From NCBI RefSeq assembly GCF_027571385.1, contig NZ_CP085636.1, positions 1,984,001 to 2,048,000 on the forward strand: a stretch of 64,000 nt of DNA, in the 5' to 3' direction. Origin of the DNA: Shewanella sp. MTB7. GTDB taxonomy: Bacteria; Pseudomonadota; Gammaproteobacteria; Enterobacterales; Shewanellaceae. The position numbers and the translations under genes are program-made. A model generated the notes under the pieces. The model was given only the letters and a program-made list of their open reading frames with translations, was not told the origin of the DNA and made no database searches. This document shows positions 18,602-27,414 of the stretch, one piece after another; within the stretch, counting starts at the first letter, position 1; every line of letters starts with the position of its first letter.

Positions 18602-19236
18602 AGCGAGTATCACAAGTCTTAGAGTCTTTACTGAGTGGTAGTTTCATCTGTCCAGCGACCGATCGCGAAGCCTACAAGACCATTAAAGACGACCGTACGC
18701 GCCGTGAAATCAATCAAGCCTTGACCCTTATGGGGCGAGAGCTTCAATGCACGAGCCGAACCAGCGCCTATTATGTTACTCACAAGGCAATCGACGACCA
18801 CAATCGCCGTCAGGTAACAACTTTGATGAGTAACGTACACGGTATCATTAGACCTGTAGTTAAGTTCATTGCAACAGTCAGTGAAGCGGCTCAAGTGGAA
18901 ACTGTGATGATCGGTGGTGATGAGTTAAACGTACCTGTGCTTGCTGTGCAAATCCAATCATCACCAAGCTTAATGGAGAAGCTCGATAGCATTTACCGAC
19001 TCCCAAAAGTTAGCCGCAAGAAGGTTCGTGAGACAGCCAGCGAAAAACTTGATGTAGTAGTCGAATTTTTGGTTAAAGAGGGGATTGCGCATCTAGTAAA
19101 TAAAGAACGCCAACTTTATGTGATGACAGGCAAATTAGACTTTGTGTACGAGCTGCTCGACTTCATCGATACGCATGAGAAGATTGTTGAGACCGTCAAT
19201 AAAGCGAACGAGGAACAAGGGGAGTTCGACTTGTGA
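18598..19236 (+). CDS. MukE/JetB-like subunit
   Basis: 212 residues, predicted soluble and mixed helix-strand with a wing-like C-terminal part (SEKLDVVVEFLVKEGIAHLVNKERQLYVMTGKLDFVY). Size and position fit the MukE/MksE/JetB component that bridges the kleisin and the ATPase heads. The identification is from context; I see no diagnostic motif. It overlaps both neighbours by 4 nt. Confidence 0.65.
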   Translation: MKRVSQVLESLLSGSFICPATDREAYKTIKDDRTRREINQALTLMGRELQCTSRTSAYYVTHKAIDDHNRRQVTTLMSNVHGIIRPVVKFIATVSEAAQVETVMIGGDELNVPVLAVQIQSSPSLMEKLDSIYRLPKVSRKKVRETASEKLDVVVEFLVKEGIAHLVNKERQLYVMTGKLDFVYELLDFIDTHEKIVETVNKANEEQGEFDL

Positions 19237-20531
19237 TTAGTTCTCAAAGCAACGGCAAACATGGTGGCGTCGGCCATATGCTTCTATTAATAAGCCAAGC
19301 AAAGAACACCCTGACTCAGGTCTTTGAGAATGGCACGATCCGCGAAACTCATGAGAACGCCAACGACCTGCGCAAGCTAAAAGAAGCCCGTGTTGTTATC
19401 GTTACAAGCCGCGGCTACCGTGTTCACCCGAAGATGGAGGCGCTGATGAACTACTTCCTTGAGACAGAAGCAAGTTGGTTCCTTGGAACCCAGCACGCAG
19501 AGCGTATTCCAGAAATACAAGATCTAGTCCAAGAATACCTAGAAGCCAAACTTAATGGCAAAAGGGAGCAAGAAGCCGATCGGTTCAACAATCTTGAGGG
19601 TGTGGCCTATGAAATTACGTTGGACTTACAAGAATCCTGTCGACGTCTACGCAACCGTATCAGTTATGACTTTGGTTACGGCAATACACTTGTTCAGAAG
19701 CACAAAGAGAACCAAGTCGCTATAGAACAGGCTGAAAAGCTCGTTAGCGGCATGAAAGCTTTCTCGTTTAAGCTACTAAGCGACATGGCAGGGGACAACT
19801 CTGAGCTAAACACATTGTTCTGTGTTGAAATGCATCATGCTATTCGTAGCTGTCAGCAAGAGCTTGGTTCTATCCTAATCCAACTTCGCGCCCTCATGAT
19901 GAGGTATCGTAACCGAGAGCGTGATAAAGACCTTATCAATGCTTTTGACCGATTCATAGACGAAGAGCCACACTGGACCCCAGATGAAGAAGTGATTTTG
20001 CCCGATGGAATGGCAAAGCATGGAGGCATACCTGAATTCTGGCTATCTGAACCGATTGAGTTTGCACATCATCCAAACCCTGATGACATGGACCAGGAGC
20101 CTGAGTTGGCCGACATTGTCGAGAAAATTACGGTACAACCAGTCGAGCAAGAAGATCAACCAGTTATAGTAGAAGCCGAACGTCGAGAGTTTACACTCGA
20201 TGTTGAGATACAAGAGCTTATCGAAGCTGATATCGATTCCCACTGCGATACTTTTTTTACTAAAGCCTTTATGACTCAGGGGAAATCAAAGGTTTCTGCA
20301 CTGGATTACTATGAGCATATCCATGATGAACGACCTGAAGATCTTGAGCCACTTACTTGCGCCAAAGATGTATGGTTGTTCAGCCTACTTAACTACCATA
20401 GTTCAATGCTCCCCCAAGATCGTAAAGACTTTGTTATTGAGCCTATTGGGACGCATACCTATTATGCTGAGGGCAGCAAAATAGGCTATGGTAACCTTCA
20501 CCTAGAAGATGTATCTATATCGAGGAAATAG
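19233..20531 (+). CDS. MukF/JetA-like kleisin subunit
   Basis: 432 residues starting at a GTG that overlaps the upstream stop. The N-terminal 90 residues look like a winged helix (GHMLLLISQAKNTLTQVFEN, DLRKLKEARVVIVTSRGYRV). The middle is helical (RNRISYDFGYGNTLVQKHKENQ). An acidic region near residues 280-330 is followed by a C-terminal domain. This layout fits a bacterial kleisin of the MukF/MksF/JetA type. Function is inferred mainly from the operon. Confidence 0.65.
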   Translation: MISSQSNGKHGGVGHMLLLISQAKNTLTQVFENGTIRETHENANDLRKLKEARVVIVTSRGYRVHPKMEALMNYFLETEASWFLGTQHAERIPEIQDLVQEYLEAKLNGKREQEADRFNNLEGVAYEITLDLQESCRRLRNRISYDFGYGNTLVQKHKENQVAIEQAEKLVSGMKAFSFKLLSDMAGDNSELNTLFCVEMHHAIRSCQQELGSILIQLRALMMRYRNRERDKDLINAFDRFIDEEPHWTPDEEVILPDGMAKHGGIPEFWLSEPIEFAHHPNPDDMDQEPELADIVEKITVQPVEQEDQPVIVEAERREFTLDVEIQELIEADIDSHCDTFFTKAFMTQGKSKVSALDYYEHIHDERPEDLEPLTCAKDVWLFSLLNYHSSMLPQDRKDFVIEPIGTHTYYAEGSKIGYGNLHLEDVSISRK

Positions 20532-21379
20532 TGAGTAAGATTATTGAAAGTATTACGGGTGGAGATCTACCCCGACTAAAAAAAATCTTCGCTCCAGCCA
20601 AAATTCAACATGGGGCCTCCGTAGTTTTGTCGGGAATATTTAAGGTCTTTCACCAAGACTATGGTATGGGTAAAATTGCAGCTGGAAAATTGCAACTAAC
20701 ACCCAAAGATATACGCCAAGTCAGAAAGTTAATTAAAGAGCAGTCAGGATTTGATCTCTTAACTGATCCGATACCGAGTTCTCGAACAGAAATGGCTAAG
20801 TACTTCTCGAACGAGAAGTTAAGCAGCACTCCTGTCAAGGACAAGGTGATCAAAGTTTATGGAGTGTTGTCAACTAATATAAATGGTAAGAAATATGAAC
20901 TAGAAGACGGTATGAACATAGAAATCCCGCTTAACAGTCTAAGGAGTATCGAGCACAGTCAAATTGTGATTATTGAGAACTATGAGGCATTTGCGAAATT
21001 TAGAGCCGTTCAATCAGATTTAGATTCTAACCCACTTGTTATATACCGTGGAGATAAAGAGGTAAGTGTTATCTCAAAAGAGATTGCGTTAAGCTTTCCA
21101 AATATTGAGCTTGTTGCATGGTTTGACACTGACCCTTCAGGCATATCTTTTGCCTTAGCATCCGTGGCAAGCATGATGCTTGTGCCTGATTTATCAAGTG
21201 AAGCACTTTCTAGACACGGTAGAACCCAGCTTTTTGATGACCAATATGAGCTTTGGGAGCGAGCATCAGATAAAATCCCACCAGAATTAAAATTGACTAT
21301 GTCTGAAACAGGTAAGGGATTAACTCAAGAGTCCATAATTGGCAATAGTATTCCGCTGGTTTTACACCGTCTCAAATAG
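20531..21379 (+). CDS. Toprim-domain nuclease, JetD/MksG-like
   Basis: 282 residues, GTG start overlapping the upstream stop by 1 nt. The toprim catalytic pattern is clear in the C-terminal half: the conserved Glu in VIIENYEAF (E149) and the DxD motif in WFDTDPSG (D199, D201). The N-terminal 120 residues include a helical segment (KDIRQVRKLIKEQSGF) that could bind DNA. In Wadjet systems JetD cleaves plasmid DNA after loop extrusion by JetABC. This protein is shorter than the usual JetD, about 400 residues as I recall. Last gene of the operon. Confidence 0.8.
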   Translation: MSKIIESITGGDLPRLKKIFAPAKIQHGASVVLSGIFKVFHQDYGMGKIAAGKLQLTPKDIRQVRKLIKEQSGFDLLTDPIPSSRTEMAKYFSNEKLSSTPVKDKVIKVYGVLSTNINGKKYELEDGMNIEIPLNSLRSIEHSQIVIIENYEAFAKFRAVQSDLDSNPLVIYRGDKEVSVISKEIALSFPNIELVAWFDTDPSGISFALASVASMMLVPDLSSEALSRHGRTQLFDDQYELWERASDKIPPELKLTMSETGKGLTQESIIGNSIPLVLHRLK

Positions 21380-21600
21380 AGTACAATGTTTGTCAAACCA
21401 GAGTTAATCAGTTTTACTCTAAGCGTGTAAAGTCGATAACTCTGAAGTGACTAGGTGTAGGTTGGTAGATTGTATGTAAGCTCCAACTCTTCCATCCCAC
21501 AACAGACCAGGTATTGATATGTCTCTTGGTCATTGCACTTAACCACCAATCCAGTGCGACCACGGCTTAACAAAACTCGACAGCTTGTTTTAAACCTCGG

Positions 21601-22302
21601 TTATATATTTATGCTGTTATGGAAAATAGTTATGGCATCATCATACTCATTAAATTTGATCGGTGTATCTTTTCTATGCGACCATTTAATGGTTTCGATT
21701 AATAAACTTATATTTTCTTTTAGTAACTCTATGTCTGAATCTTTATTGGATATGATGTTCTCTAGCGATTTGTTCTTATCGTTTTCCATTTTTGATTTGT
21801 TTGTTAATACATCTAGCCTTTGTTTGTCTCTAATTATTTTTAGTGTTGTTTCATTCTGTTTTTTTTCAGATTTCAATTTGTATATATAATCTGCTTGTTG
21901 GGAAATTGAACCCTCAATCATCATTTCAATTACTTTGTTTTTTTGTTTGTCTTGATATTTGCAAATATCTTCTAGGTTATGCATATGCTTAGGGGTAATA
22001 GTGACATTAAGCATTTTTCTTGCCCCTTGTTTCTTACGATAAAGGCGAGCCTTATAAGATTTGTACATTTTTTCCGCAAGTCTTTTGTAAAAAAAAGTTC
22101 CTTCGCTACTTGAACCTGTCTGCTTATATTGCAGGTAAACTTGCTCTTTTATGTCAAAAAGAGTCGGGTTTTCGCCAAGTATCATCACTGTACATTTTGA
22201 TAAGTACCTCTTAATCCAAGTTAACTCAGCAGGCGTTTCAGAGCTTAAAAAGCTGAAGAGCCTGTAAATATCTCCCCTAGTTAATACTACTACCGTCATC
22301 AT
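21601..22302 (-). CDS. Hypothetical protein with RHH-like segment and coiled coil
   Basis: 233 residues, family not recognised. Around residues 97-130 the pattern MLNVTITPKHMHNLEDIC then KNKVIEMMIEG resembles a ribbon-helix-helix DNA-binding fold (strand, helix, helix). The following 80 residues are strongly charged and heptad-like (coiled coil), a design seen in island-encoded DNA-binding proteins. It lies divergent from the next gene over a region with CAACTAGT palindromes. Confidence 0.65.
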   Translation of the reverse strand: MMTVVVLTRGDIYRLFSFLSSETPAELTWIKRYLSKCTVMILGENPTLFDIKEQVYLQYKQTGSSSEGTFFYKRLAEKMYKSYKARLYRKKQGARKMLNVTITPKHMHNLEDICKYQDKQKNKVIEMMIEGSISQQADYIYKLKSEKKQNETTLKIIRDKQRLDVLTNKSKMENDKNKSLENIISNKDSDIELLKENISLLIETIKWSHRKDTPIKFNEYDDAITIFHNSINI

Positions 22303-22366
22303 TATCCTCCTGCTTGGCTTACTATTTTCACTTCATTAACTTTAGGTGGTAAGTCGATGCCTGAAT

Positions 22367-22390
22367 TCAACTAGTAGATAAACTAGTTGA
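22367..22390. promoter_or_regulatory. CAACTAGT inverted repeat, candidate operator or iteron
   Basis: TCAACTAGT-agataa-ACTAGTTGA is a perfect 9-bp inverted repeat. A third copy, TCAACTAGTT, lies at 22471-22480 just before the likely start of the next gene. It may be an operator for either divergent gene or part of a replication origin. Confidence 0.5.
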
Positions 22391-22494
22391 GTTTTGCATC
22401 AGTTTCAACGAGTATCAATGGGGTTATGGCAATAAACTGTGCTATCTATGCTTTTTTGGTATTTCAGTTTTCAACTAGTTACAGGTGGGCGTGT

Positions 22495-23985
22495 ATGAAG
22501 TTACTGAAAAGCATGACTGGAGCATCGCCCGAAACTAGGATGATCTTATTGCTATGGATAGCCATGAGGCGAGAGCTTTACGTGGCCTTGCCTTCGGAAT
22601 ATGCCAAGTATCTTGGTGTGAGTAAAAGAAGCCTAATGAAGGCCATTGAATATTTGCTATCAGAAGGATACATAGAAGAAGTGCCAGGCCTAGCAAAGGG
22701 GACGGGCAAAAAGGGAGGAAGTGGGTATGATATTTCTTCTACATCATCACAGTGGTTCGAGGAATCAAGAGCTGAGATATCCTTAAAGGATTATTTTGAT
22801 AGCGCTTTATATTTGAATATGAATGGGGGTAGTAAAAAGTTAACCTTAGAGTCCCATGTTTTACTTTTAGTACTAATATTTTTATCCGATCAATTTTCAA
22901 GAATTTACAATGTTGATTATGAGTATGTTAGTCAATTAACAGGGCTTGAGGTTAAAGTTATAAAGGACAATATATCTACCCTTGTTAATGAAGGCTTTTT
23001 GCTTCCGTTAGTCGTCGATTTTAAACCAAAAGGACGTTTTTCGGTTGTTGAGCCCATATACAAACTAATTACACCTCCATGTTTCAATAGTAGATTTAAT
23101 TTTGAACCTTCATTATTAGGTTGTGACTATGAAAGTAGTTATTTTTACTTTGATGTAATGCTAAGGGACTTGTCAGTTATTTATGATTGTTTAACAAAAG
23201 AAGGGGGAGTATCTGTTTTATCGGAAAGTAACTGTGAATATATTTCTAGAAAAATAATGAACATTAATGATCAACATCGTCATATTGATTTTGTAGGTTT
23301 CTTGCATTGTAGCTCTAAAATTGGGCATATAATTTTCAATGAAAAAAAACTTAAAGAACACATGTTTATTTGCCAGGATATTTGTATAGAAAAGCATGTT
23401 TCACTAGAACTGACTGATGAGGAATTGACTGATAATATCGTATCATTTCTTAAGAGCATATTTCCTTATGATGGAAGCAGTGACTTTAAACCAGATATGC
23501 TTAGAAATATGGTCAGTATTTATAGCGTTTATGAAAATAAGCTTGAATTTATCAAACAATGTAAAGACGTTAATGGTTTATCAAACATGGGGCTTTTTTA
23601 TCACTTGTGGGCAGACTCAATGTTGCCATTTATCAAGAGCCTTTCGTCTCAATTAAAAGTGCTGTCTGAATCAAAGTCCTTGAAGATGGAGGCAATAAGA
23701 CTGTTACCAAAGTCCAATGCAACGATTACTCAAAGGCCCGTTATCGAGAGTGATGCAGTAGTGATGGGAAATGCTATAGATGAAAAAGGAACAGTGCATC
23801 AATTAGTTGTTAAAGATGCTGTTGAGTTTTTTTACAGCAACATAGGTTCAAGTAAAAGTGAGTATTGTGTATTGTGGAAGGATGTTTATGAAAATAACTC
23901 CAGAGTATTTATTGGTGAACAGGAGTACGAGATTGCTATTAAATATAACTCACAAATATTTTATTGCCGGGATCGCTTAGTCTAG
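22495..23985 (+). CDS. Island-encoded winged-helix protein, possible replication initiator or regulator
   Basis: About 496 residues from the ATG at 22495, which has AGGTGG six bases upstream. The frame is open from 22387, but that start lies inside the palindrome. Residues about 15-60 form a winged helix (ETRMILLLWIAMRRELYVAL, YLGVSKRSLMKAIEYLLSEGYI). A second such pattern follows (SDQFSRIYNVDYEYVSQLTG, VIKDNISTLVNEGFLLPLV). The C-terminal half is not recognised. Nearby CAACTAGT repeats and the inovirus-type replication gene make a replication or copy-control role possible, but this is inference. Confidence 0.65.
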   Translation: MKLLKSMTGASPETRMILLLWIAMRRELYVALPSEYAKYLGVSKRSLMKAIEYLLSEGYIEEVPGLAKGTGKKGGSGYDISSTSSQWFEESRAEISLKDYFDSALYLNMNGGSKKLTLESHVLLLVLIFLSDQFSRIYNVDYEYVSQLTGLEVKVIKDNISTLVNEGFLLPLVVDFKPKGRFSVVEPIYKLITPPCFNSRFNFEPSLLGCDYESSYFYFDVMLRDLSVIYDCLTKEGGVSVLSESNCEYISRKIMNINDQHRHIDFVGFLHCSSKIGHIIFNEKKLKEHMFICQDICIEKHVSLELTDEELTDNIVSFLKSIFPYDGSSDFKPDMLRNMVSIYSVYENKLEFIKQCKDVNGLSNMGLFYHLWADSMLPFIKSLSSQLKVLSESKSLKMEAIRLLPKSNATITQRPVIESDAVVMGNAIDEKGTVHQLVVKDAVEFFYSNIGSSKSEYCVLWKDVYENNSRVFIGEQEYEIAIKYNSQIFYCRDRLV

Positions 23986-24115
23986 TGTCAGTCGGTGTTT
24001 TTCGGTAATAGTATTATATAGTTAGTTTTTTAACCAGTAACTGTTGCGACTAATTATCATGTAAAATATTACATTGATGCATAACTCTATGTAACTATTC
24101 ATAGAGGTATCAATC

Positions 24116-24742
24116 ATGTTTCAATTCGAGTCATATCATCAATTAAACACACCATCTCAATATCAGCATATCGACAGTTACTTATCCACTTTTGAGAGGG
24201 TACTTCAACAACAGTTTGCATGTAATAATCGCGTAACCTGTATAAGGTTAGATTTAAGGCTTCCTAATAATATCCACTATGAAGACCCAAAAGTAATCTC
24301 ACGTTTCATCGATGCATTTAAGGAGAGGCTTAGTGCTTGGAGGAACCACCGTATTAAGTTGGGTAAACATCCTCATCCACTTAGATTCGGGTATGTATGG
24401 GTTAGGGAGCGCAAAAAATCCCATAATTGGCATTATCATCTAGTATTATTTTTCAATAAAGATACATTTGCTCACCTAGGAACTTTCGACCTTAATCGAG
24501 ATAATATGTATTCACGTATTGTAGGGGCCTGGTCTAGCGCATTAGGCATGCTTGACATAGAAGTTAAGGCATCAGTTCATATCCCTCAGAATGCTGTTAG
24601 CTACCTAGATTTAAACTCAGCAGAGTTTTATGACCAGTTAAATCGCTTTTGGCAGCAGTATACCTATTTGGCAAAAGTGGCTACCAAAGATATAAATGAC
24701 GGTAACCGTAACATTGGTTATAGCCGAATAGTGTTCAATTAA
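24116..24742 (+). CDS. Inovirus Gp2 / YagK-YfjJ family protein
   Basis: 208 residues. The segment FGYVWVRERKKSHNWHYHLVLFFNKD is characteristic of the inovirus-type Gp2 / YagK-YfjJ family found in satellites and genomic islands. The H-x-H within it recalls the metal-binding HUH motif of rolling-circle replication proteins, and Tyr residues that could act as nucleophiles follow. A role in island replication is inferred. It ends 55 bp from the convergent integrase, with a shared hairpin between. Confidence 0.8.
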   Translation: MFQFESYHQLNTPSQYQHIDSYLSTFERVLQQQFACNNRVTCIRLDLRLPNNIHYEDPKVISRFIDAFKERLSAWRNHRIKLGKHPHPLRFGYVWVRERKKSHNWHYHLVLFFNKDTFAHLGTFDLNRDNMYSRIVGAWSSALGMLDIEVKASVHIPQNAVSYLDLNSAEFYDQLNRFWQQYTYLAKVATKDINDGNRNIGYSRIVFN

Positions 24743-24754
24743 ACAAAAAAGAAA

Positions 24755-24775
24755 GGAGGACGTTAAAGGTCCTCC
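24755..24775. terminator. Hairpin between convergent gp2-like gene and integrase
   Basis: Stem GGAGGAC / GTCCTCC with a 7-nt loop between two convergent stop codons; an A-run on the left provides Ts for the minus strand. Probably terminates the integrase transcript. Confidence 0.6.
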
Positions 24776-24796
24776 GATAACAAAAACAACAAGAGC

Positions 24797-25357
24797 TCAT
24801 ATCTCTAGGTTAATAAAGTCGTTATCAACATCCTCTTGCTCAATCCCTATGTACCTTAATGTCACGCCTTCAGAACCATGCCTGAGCATCTTCATTACTC
24901 TACCAATGTCTTTGGTCTTTTGATAAAGATGATAACCTCTTGTTTTGCGCATGGAGTGTGTGCCTAAGGCTACCTTTAGTTCTTCACCAACGATACGAAA
25001 GGCTTTGGTCACTGCGCGTCTTGTTAGTGGTTTAGCCTTAGAGTATTTGGCCTGGGGATTTCGATAAGATTGAAATAGGTAGATATGGTCGGGATGGTTT
25101 ACTTGAATATCCTGAATAGCTTTTATCACTTTTGCATTCAACTTGATATTGGCTAGCTTGCCAGTTTTAGTTTCTTGGATAACCAATCTATCTTGCTGAA
25201 GGTCGCTAAACTTGATGGATAGCAGATCAGAAATACGTAAAGCGAGGTTTAACCCTATGTTCCAAATATCTGCCATCTGCTTACTATATCGAACCTCAAG
25301 TAGGTGGCTAATGAGATTTATAGTGTCTAACTTCTTGATTGCTTGGACTTCTACCAT
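24797..25357 (-). CDS. Tyrosine recombinase consisting of the catalytic domain only
   Basis: 186 residues with the full catalytic set: Arg41 in ALRISDLLSI, a Lys in ETKTGK (about 65), H134 and R137 in THSMRKTRGYH, H160 in LRHGSEG and the nucleophile Y169 in TLRYIGI. The arm-binding and core-binding domains of typical phage integrases are missing. This small type is known from Fim-like invertases and some genomic islands. It is the only integrase seen in the accessory region, so it is the candidate for ssrA-targeted insertion. Confidence 0.9.
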   Translation of the reverse strand: MVEVQAIKKLDTINLISHLLEVRYSKQMADIWNIGLNLALRISDLLSIKFSDLQQDRLVIQETKTGKLANIKLNAKVIKAIQDIQVNHPDHIYLFQSYRNPQAKYSKAKPLTRRAVTKAFRIVGEELKVALGTHSMRKTRGYHLYQKTKDIGRVMKMLRHGSEGVTLRYIGIEQEDVDNDFINLEI

Positions 25358-25490
25358 GATAGATTCCTTTTTTGATGTATATCGTTTAATTGGGCCCCTA
25401 AGAGGCTCAGGGATAGCGGACCCCGCATGTAGCCTAGGTTTGCAGGTTCCCGTTTTGGTAAAACGGGAACCTAACGCATTGACTGCAGTA

Positions 25491-25904
25491 CTAATCTAAT
25501 TGGATGTAAACGGTATAAGCGCCCATCTCTTGATAAGCGATAAAATTTTCGCTAAACATCGAGACCAACTCTCGAGATTCTAGTTCACCAATCCAACCAC
25601 TGAACAAGCTATACACTTGCTTGGAGTTAAAGCAGATATCAATGTCCTTAACTAGCTCTGGATAGGGATGGCCGTGATAAGCAAAATCGGTGACGTACAC
25701 GAGTCGCCAAAGATCTTGCTGTTTCTCTAATCTCACCTCTACCGGATGATAGCCGCCGTTTTCGGCGCTGTAGTCGGGATCGCGAAAGTTCAGCATGATC
25801 GCATTAGCCTCTTTGGTCGCGAGGCTTTGAAGTTGTTGTTCAAGCAATTGATAGAATGCGCGAGACATTTTGGGTACTTGAGCTTTGTCGAGTTGAATAG
25901 ACAT
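25491..25904 (-). CDS. DUF2787-family protein
   Basis: 137 residues. The segments MLNFRDPDYSAENGGYHPVE, WRLVYVTDFAYHGHPYPELV and SGWIGELESRELVSMFSENF fit the DUF2787 family as I remember it, a family common in Vibrio and Shewanella genomic islands. Function unknown. It lies directly downstream of the CbeA-like gene on the same strand, where the CbtA toxin gene is usually found. Confidence 0.8.
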   Translation of the reverse strand: MSIQLDKAQVPKMSRAFYQLLEQQLQSLATKEANAIMLNFRDPDYSAENGGYHPVEVRLEKQQDLWRLVYVTDFAYHGHPYPELVKDIDICFNSKQVYSLFSGWIGELESRELVSMFSENFIAYQEMGAYTVYIQLD

Positions 25905-26080
25905 GAGTTATTCCTTAAAGAATTAGATAGTAAGGGGCTGCCACCAGCACAAGGCTTGGTGATATTGAAGCGGTTACGGATGTCGTTAAAGGGCTAGCAG
26001 TGTTGAATGTTTCCGCTAAAGTTAGCGTGCGATGACGAGTCTTGAGGGGGAGGGCCGTTGTCAGCGTAGCGTTGATTGCC

Positions 26081-26422
26081 TTAATGTTTAGCTGTGGTTG
26101 GATAGATCGCAATATAGAGATATCCGTGACTACCGAGTGTATCGGCCTCACAGGTAAAGCCAGCGTGCTGTAAGGTTATGCTGCGTTGCTGACGCGCATC
26201 GAGGTGACCCAGTGATACTTGGTTCTCAAGTTGCTTAATGATCTCTGAGAAGGCGTCGTTGAGTAGCTGACCTTGCTCTGGGGGAAAGCTGCCGACAAAG
26301 CCTGAGCGATCCCACAGGAAGTCTAAGCGACTGCCTTGCAGAATAAGCCGCGCACCAAATCGCGGCGTAATATTACGCTGTAAACCCCATTGATAGGGCA
26401 TAGATGATTGAATCGTTGTCAT
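26081..26422 (-). CDS. cbeA: CbeA/YeeU-like antitoxin
   Basis: 113 residues closely following the E. coli YeeU pattern: YQWGLQRNITPRFGARLI, LDFLWDRSGFVGSF, and the C-terminal GFTCEADTLGSHGYLYIAIY. In E. coli this antitoxin stabilises MreB and FtsZ polymers and opposes the CbtA (YeeV) toxin, a type IV toxin-antitoxin pair. No cbtA follows here; the next minus-strand gene is DUF2787. Confidence 0.9.
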   Translation of the reverse strand: MTTIQSSMPYQWGLQRNITPRFGARLILQGSRLDFLWDRSGFVGSFPPEQGQLLNDAFSEIIKQLENQVSLGHLDARQQRSITLQHAGFTCEADTLGSHGYLYIAIYPTTAKH

Positions 26423-26535
26423 GCTGAAACTCCTTTGAATATTTGCTTGAGTTGATGTGTTGCTGGTGGATGCAAGGTAACGCTATAGAACAACAGATAA
26501 GTGCTGATGGCAGCTATTTACTTAGAGTCATGCAC

Positions 26536-26887
26536 TTAGGTATGTGCGCTCCAATTGGGTTGCTGATTACTGCCATGGTTGTAATAGACACCGTTGATAG
26601 TGCGCTGCCAAACATCGGTAGGTTGACCGTGCTCATTGCAGGTACAGTGATAGCGGCAAAAACCAATCTCTTTTGGTAAATGCTCAACCAGATCCCTTGG
26701 AGAGACAAACAACAATGTCTTATGCAAGGTGGGGCTGGGTTTGATGATGGGTTGACCTGTTGTCTCACCTCTCTCATTAAGCGGTCTTGCAGATCAATTC
26801 AACCATTAATCTTCTACGCAAGTCTGGAAATGCGGCGCAGGCTTCTGCCACACAGGCTTGAGAAAAACTGTCAGTAAATTCAATCAT
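26536..26887 (-). pseudogene. Small frameshifted gene between radC-like and cbeA-like genes
   Basis: An ATG at 26887 with an AAGGAG ribosome site begins MIEFTDSFSQACVAEACAAF and stops after 37 codons. Another frame continues with HKTLLFVSPRDLVEHLPKEI and ends at 26536 with GVYYNHGSNQQPNW. Together they look like one gene of about 115 codons broken by a frameshift around 26780. Family not recognised. It occupies the place of small yeeT-like genes in E. coli islands. Confidence 0.5.
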
Positions 26888-26946
26888 GGTGTACTCCTTA
26901 TTGGTTTGGCAATCAGTTGATATTTGTCAGTGGTGAGTACGCCGCG

Positions 26947-27414
26947 CTATAGCAAGCCACGTTCAGCAAATGACACTGGTGTTTTACCTACCACGATATG
27001 ATCGAGTACTCGTACATCTATCAGCGCCAATGCATCCGTTAAACGTTTGGTGATCAATTTATCAGCTTGAGAGGGCTCTGCTTCACCGGATGGATGGTTG
27101 TGGGCAAAGATCACCGCAGCAGCATTAACGGCTAATACGGCTTTAACCACTTCTCTTGGGTACACATTTGCAGCGTCTATCGTGCCGTAAAACAGCTCAT
27201 TGAACTCAATGAGCTGATGCTGGTTATCAAGCATCATTACAGCGAAGACTTCCCGCTCATATCCACCTAGCTTGTAGGTTAGAAATTGCTTTGTTGCTTC
27301 AGGATTACAAAATGCGTCTTTATTGACATACCTCTCAGCAATGATATTTGCTGCGCTTGCCAATATTTCATCTGTGTTTGGTGGACAATGCTTTAATTGA
27401 CTATTTGTTTGCAT
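26947..27414 (-). CDS. RadC-like JAB/MPN-domain protein (YeeS type)
   Basis: 155 residues containing the JAMM metal motif [14 protein letters not shown], which fits the H-x-H-P-S-G-x7-D of RadC proteins. The helix-hairpin-helix N-terminal part of chromosomal RadC is absent, as in the short YeeS/YkfG proteins of islands. Biochemical role unresolved. It heads the yeeS-cbeA module and ends with the usual SFAERGLL. Confidence 0.92.
   Translation of the reverse strand: MQTNSQLKHCPPNTDEILASAANIIAERYVNKDAFCNPEATKQFLTYKLGGYEREVFAVMMLDNQHQLIEFNELFYGTIDAANVYPREVVKAVLAVNAAAVIFAHNHPSGEAEPSQADKLITKRLTDALALIDVRVLDHIVVGKTPVSFAERGLL

Noticed and set aside
14939..21379. Interpretation as a Lamassu/DdmABC or SbcCD-type system
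   Set aside because: The last gene is a toprim protein, not an SbcD-like phosphoesterase or a Lamassu-type effector, and four coupled genes in MukBEF-like sizes fit Wadjet better.
26514..26777. 87-codon minus-strand frame between radC-like and cbeA-like genes
   Set aside because: The overlapping frame ending at 26536 has the more natural protein sequence; this one is probably a shadow of the broken gene.
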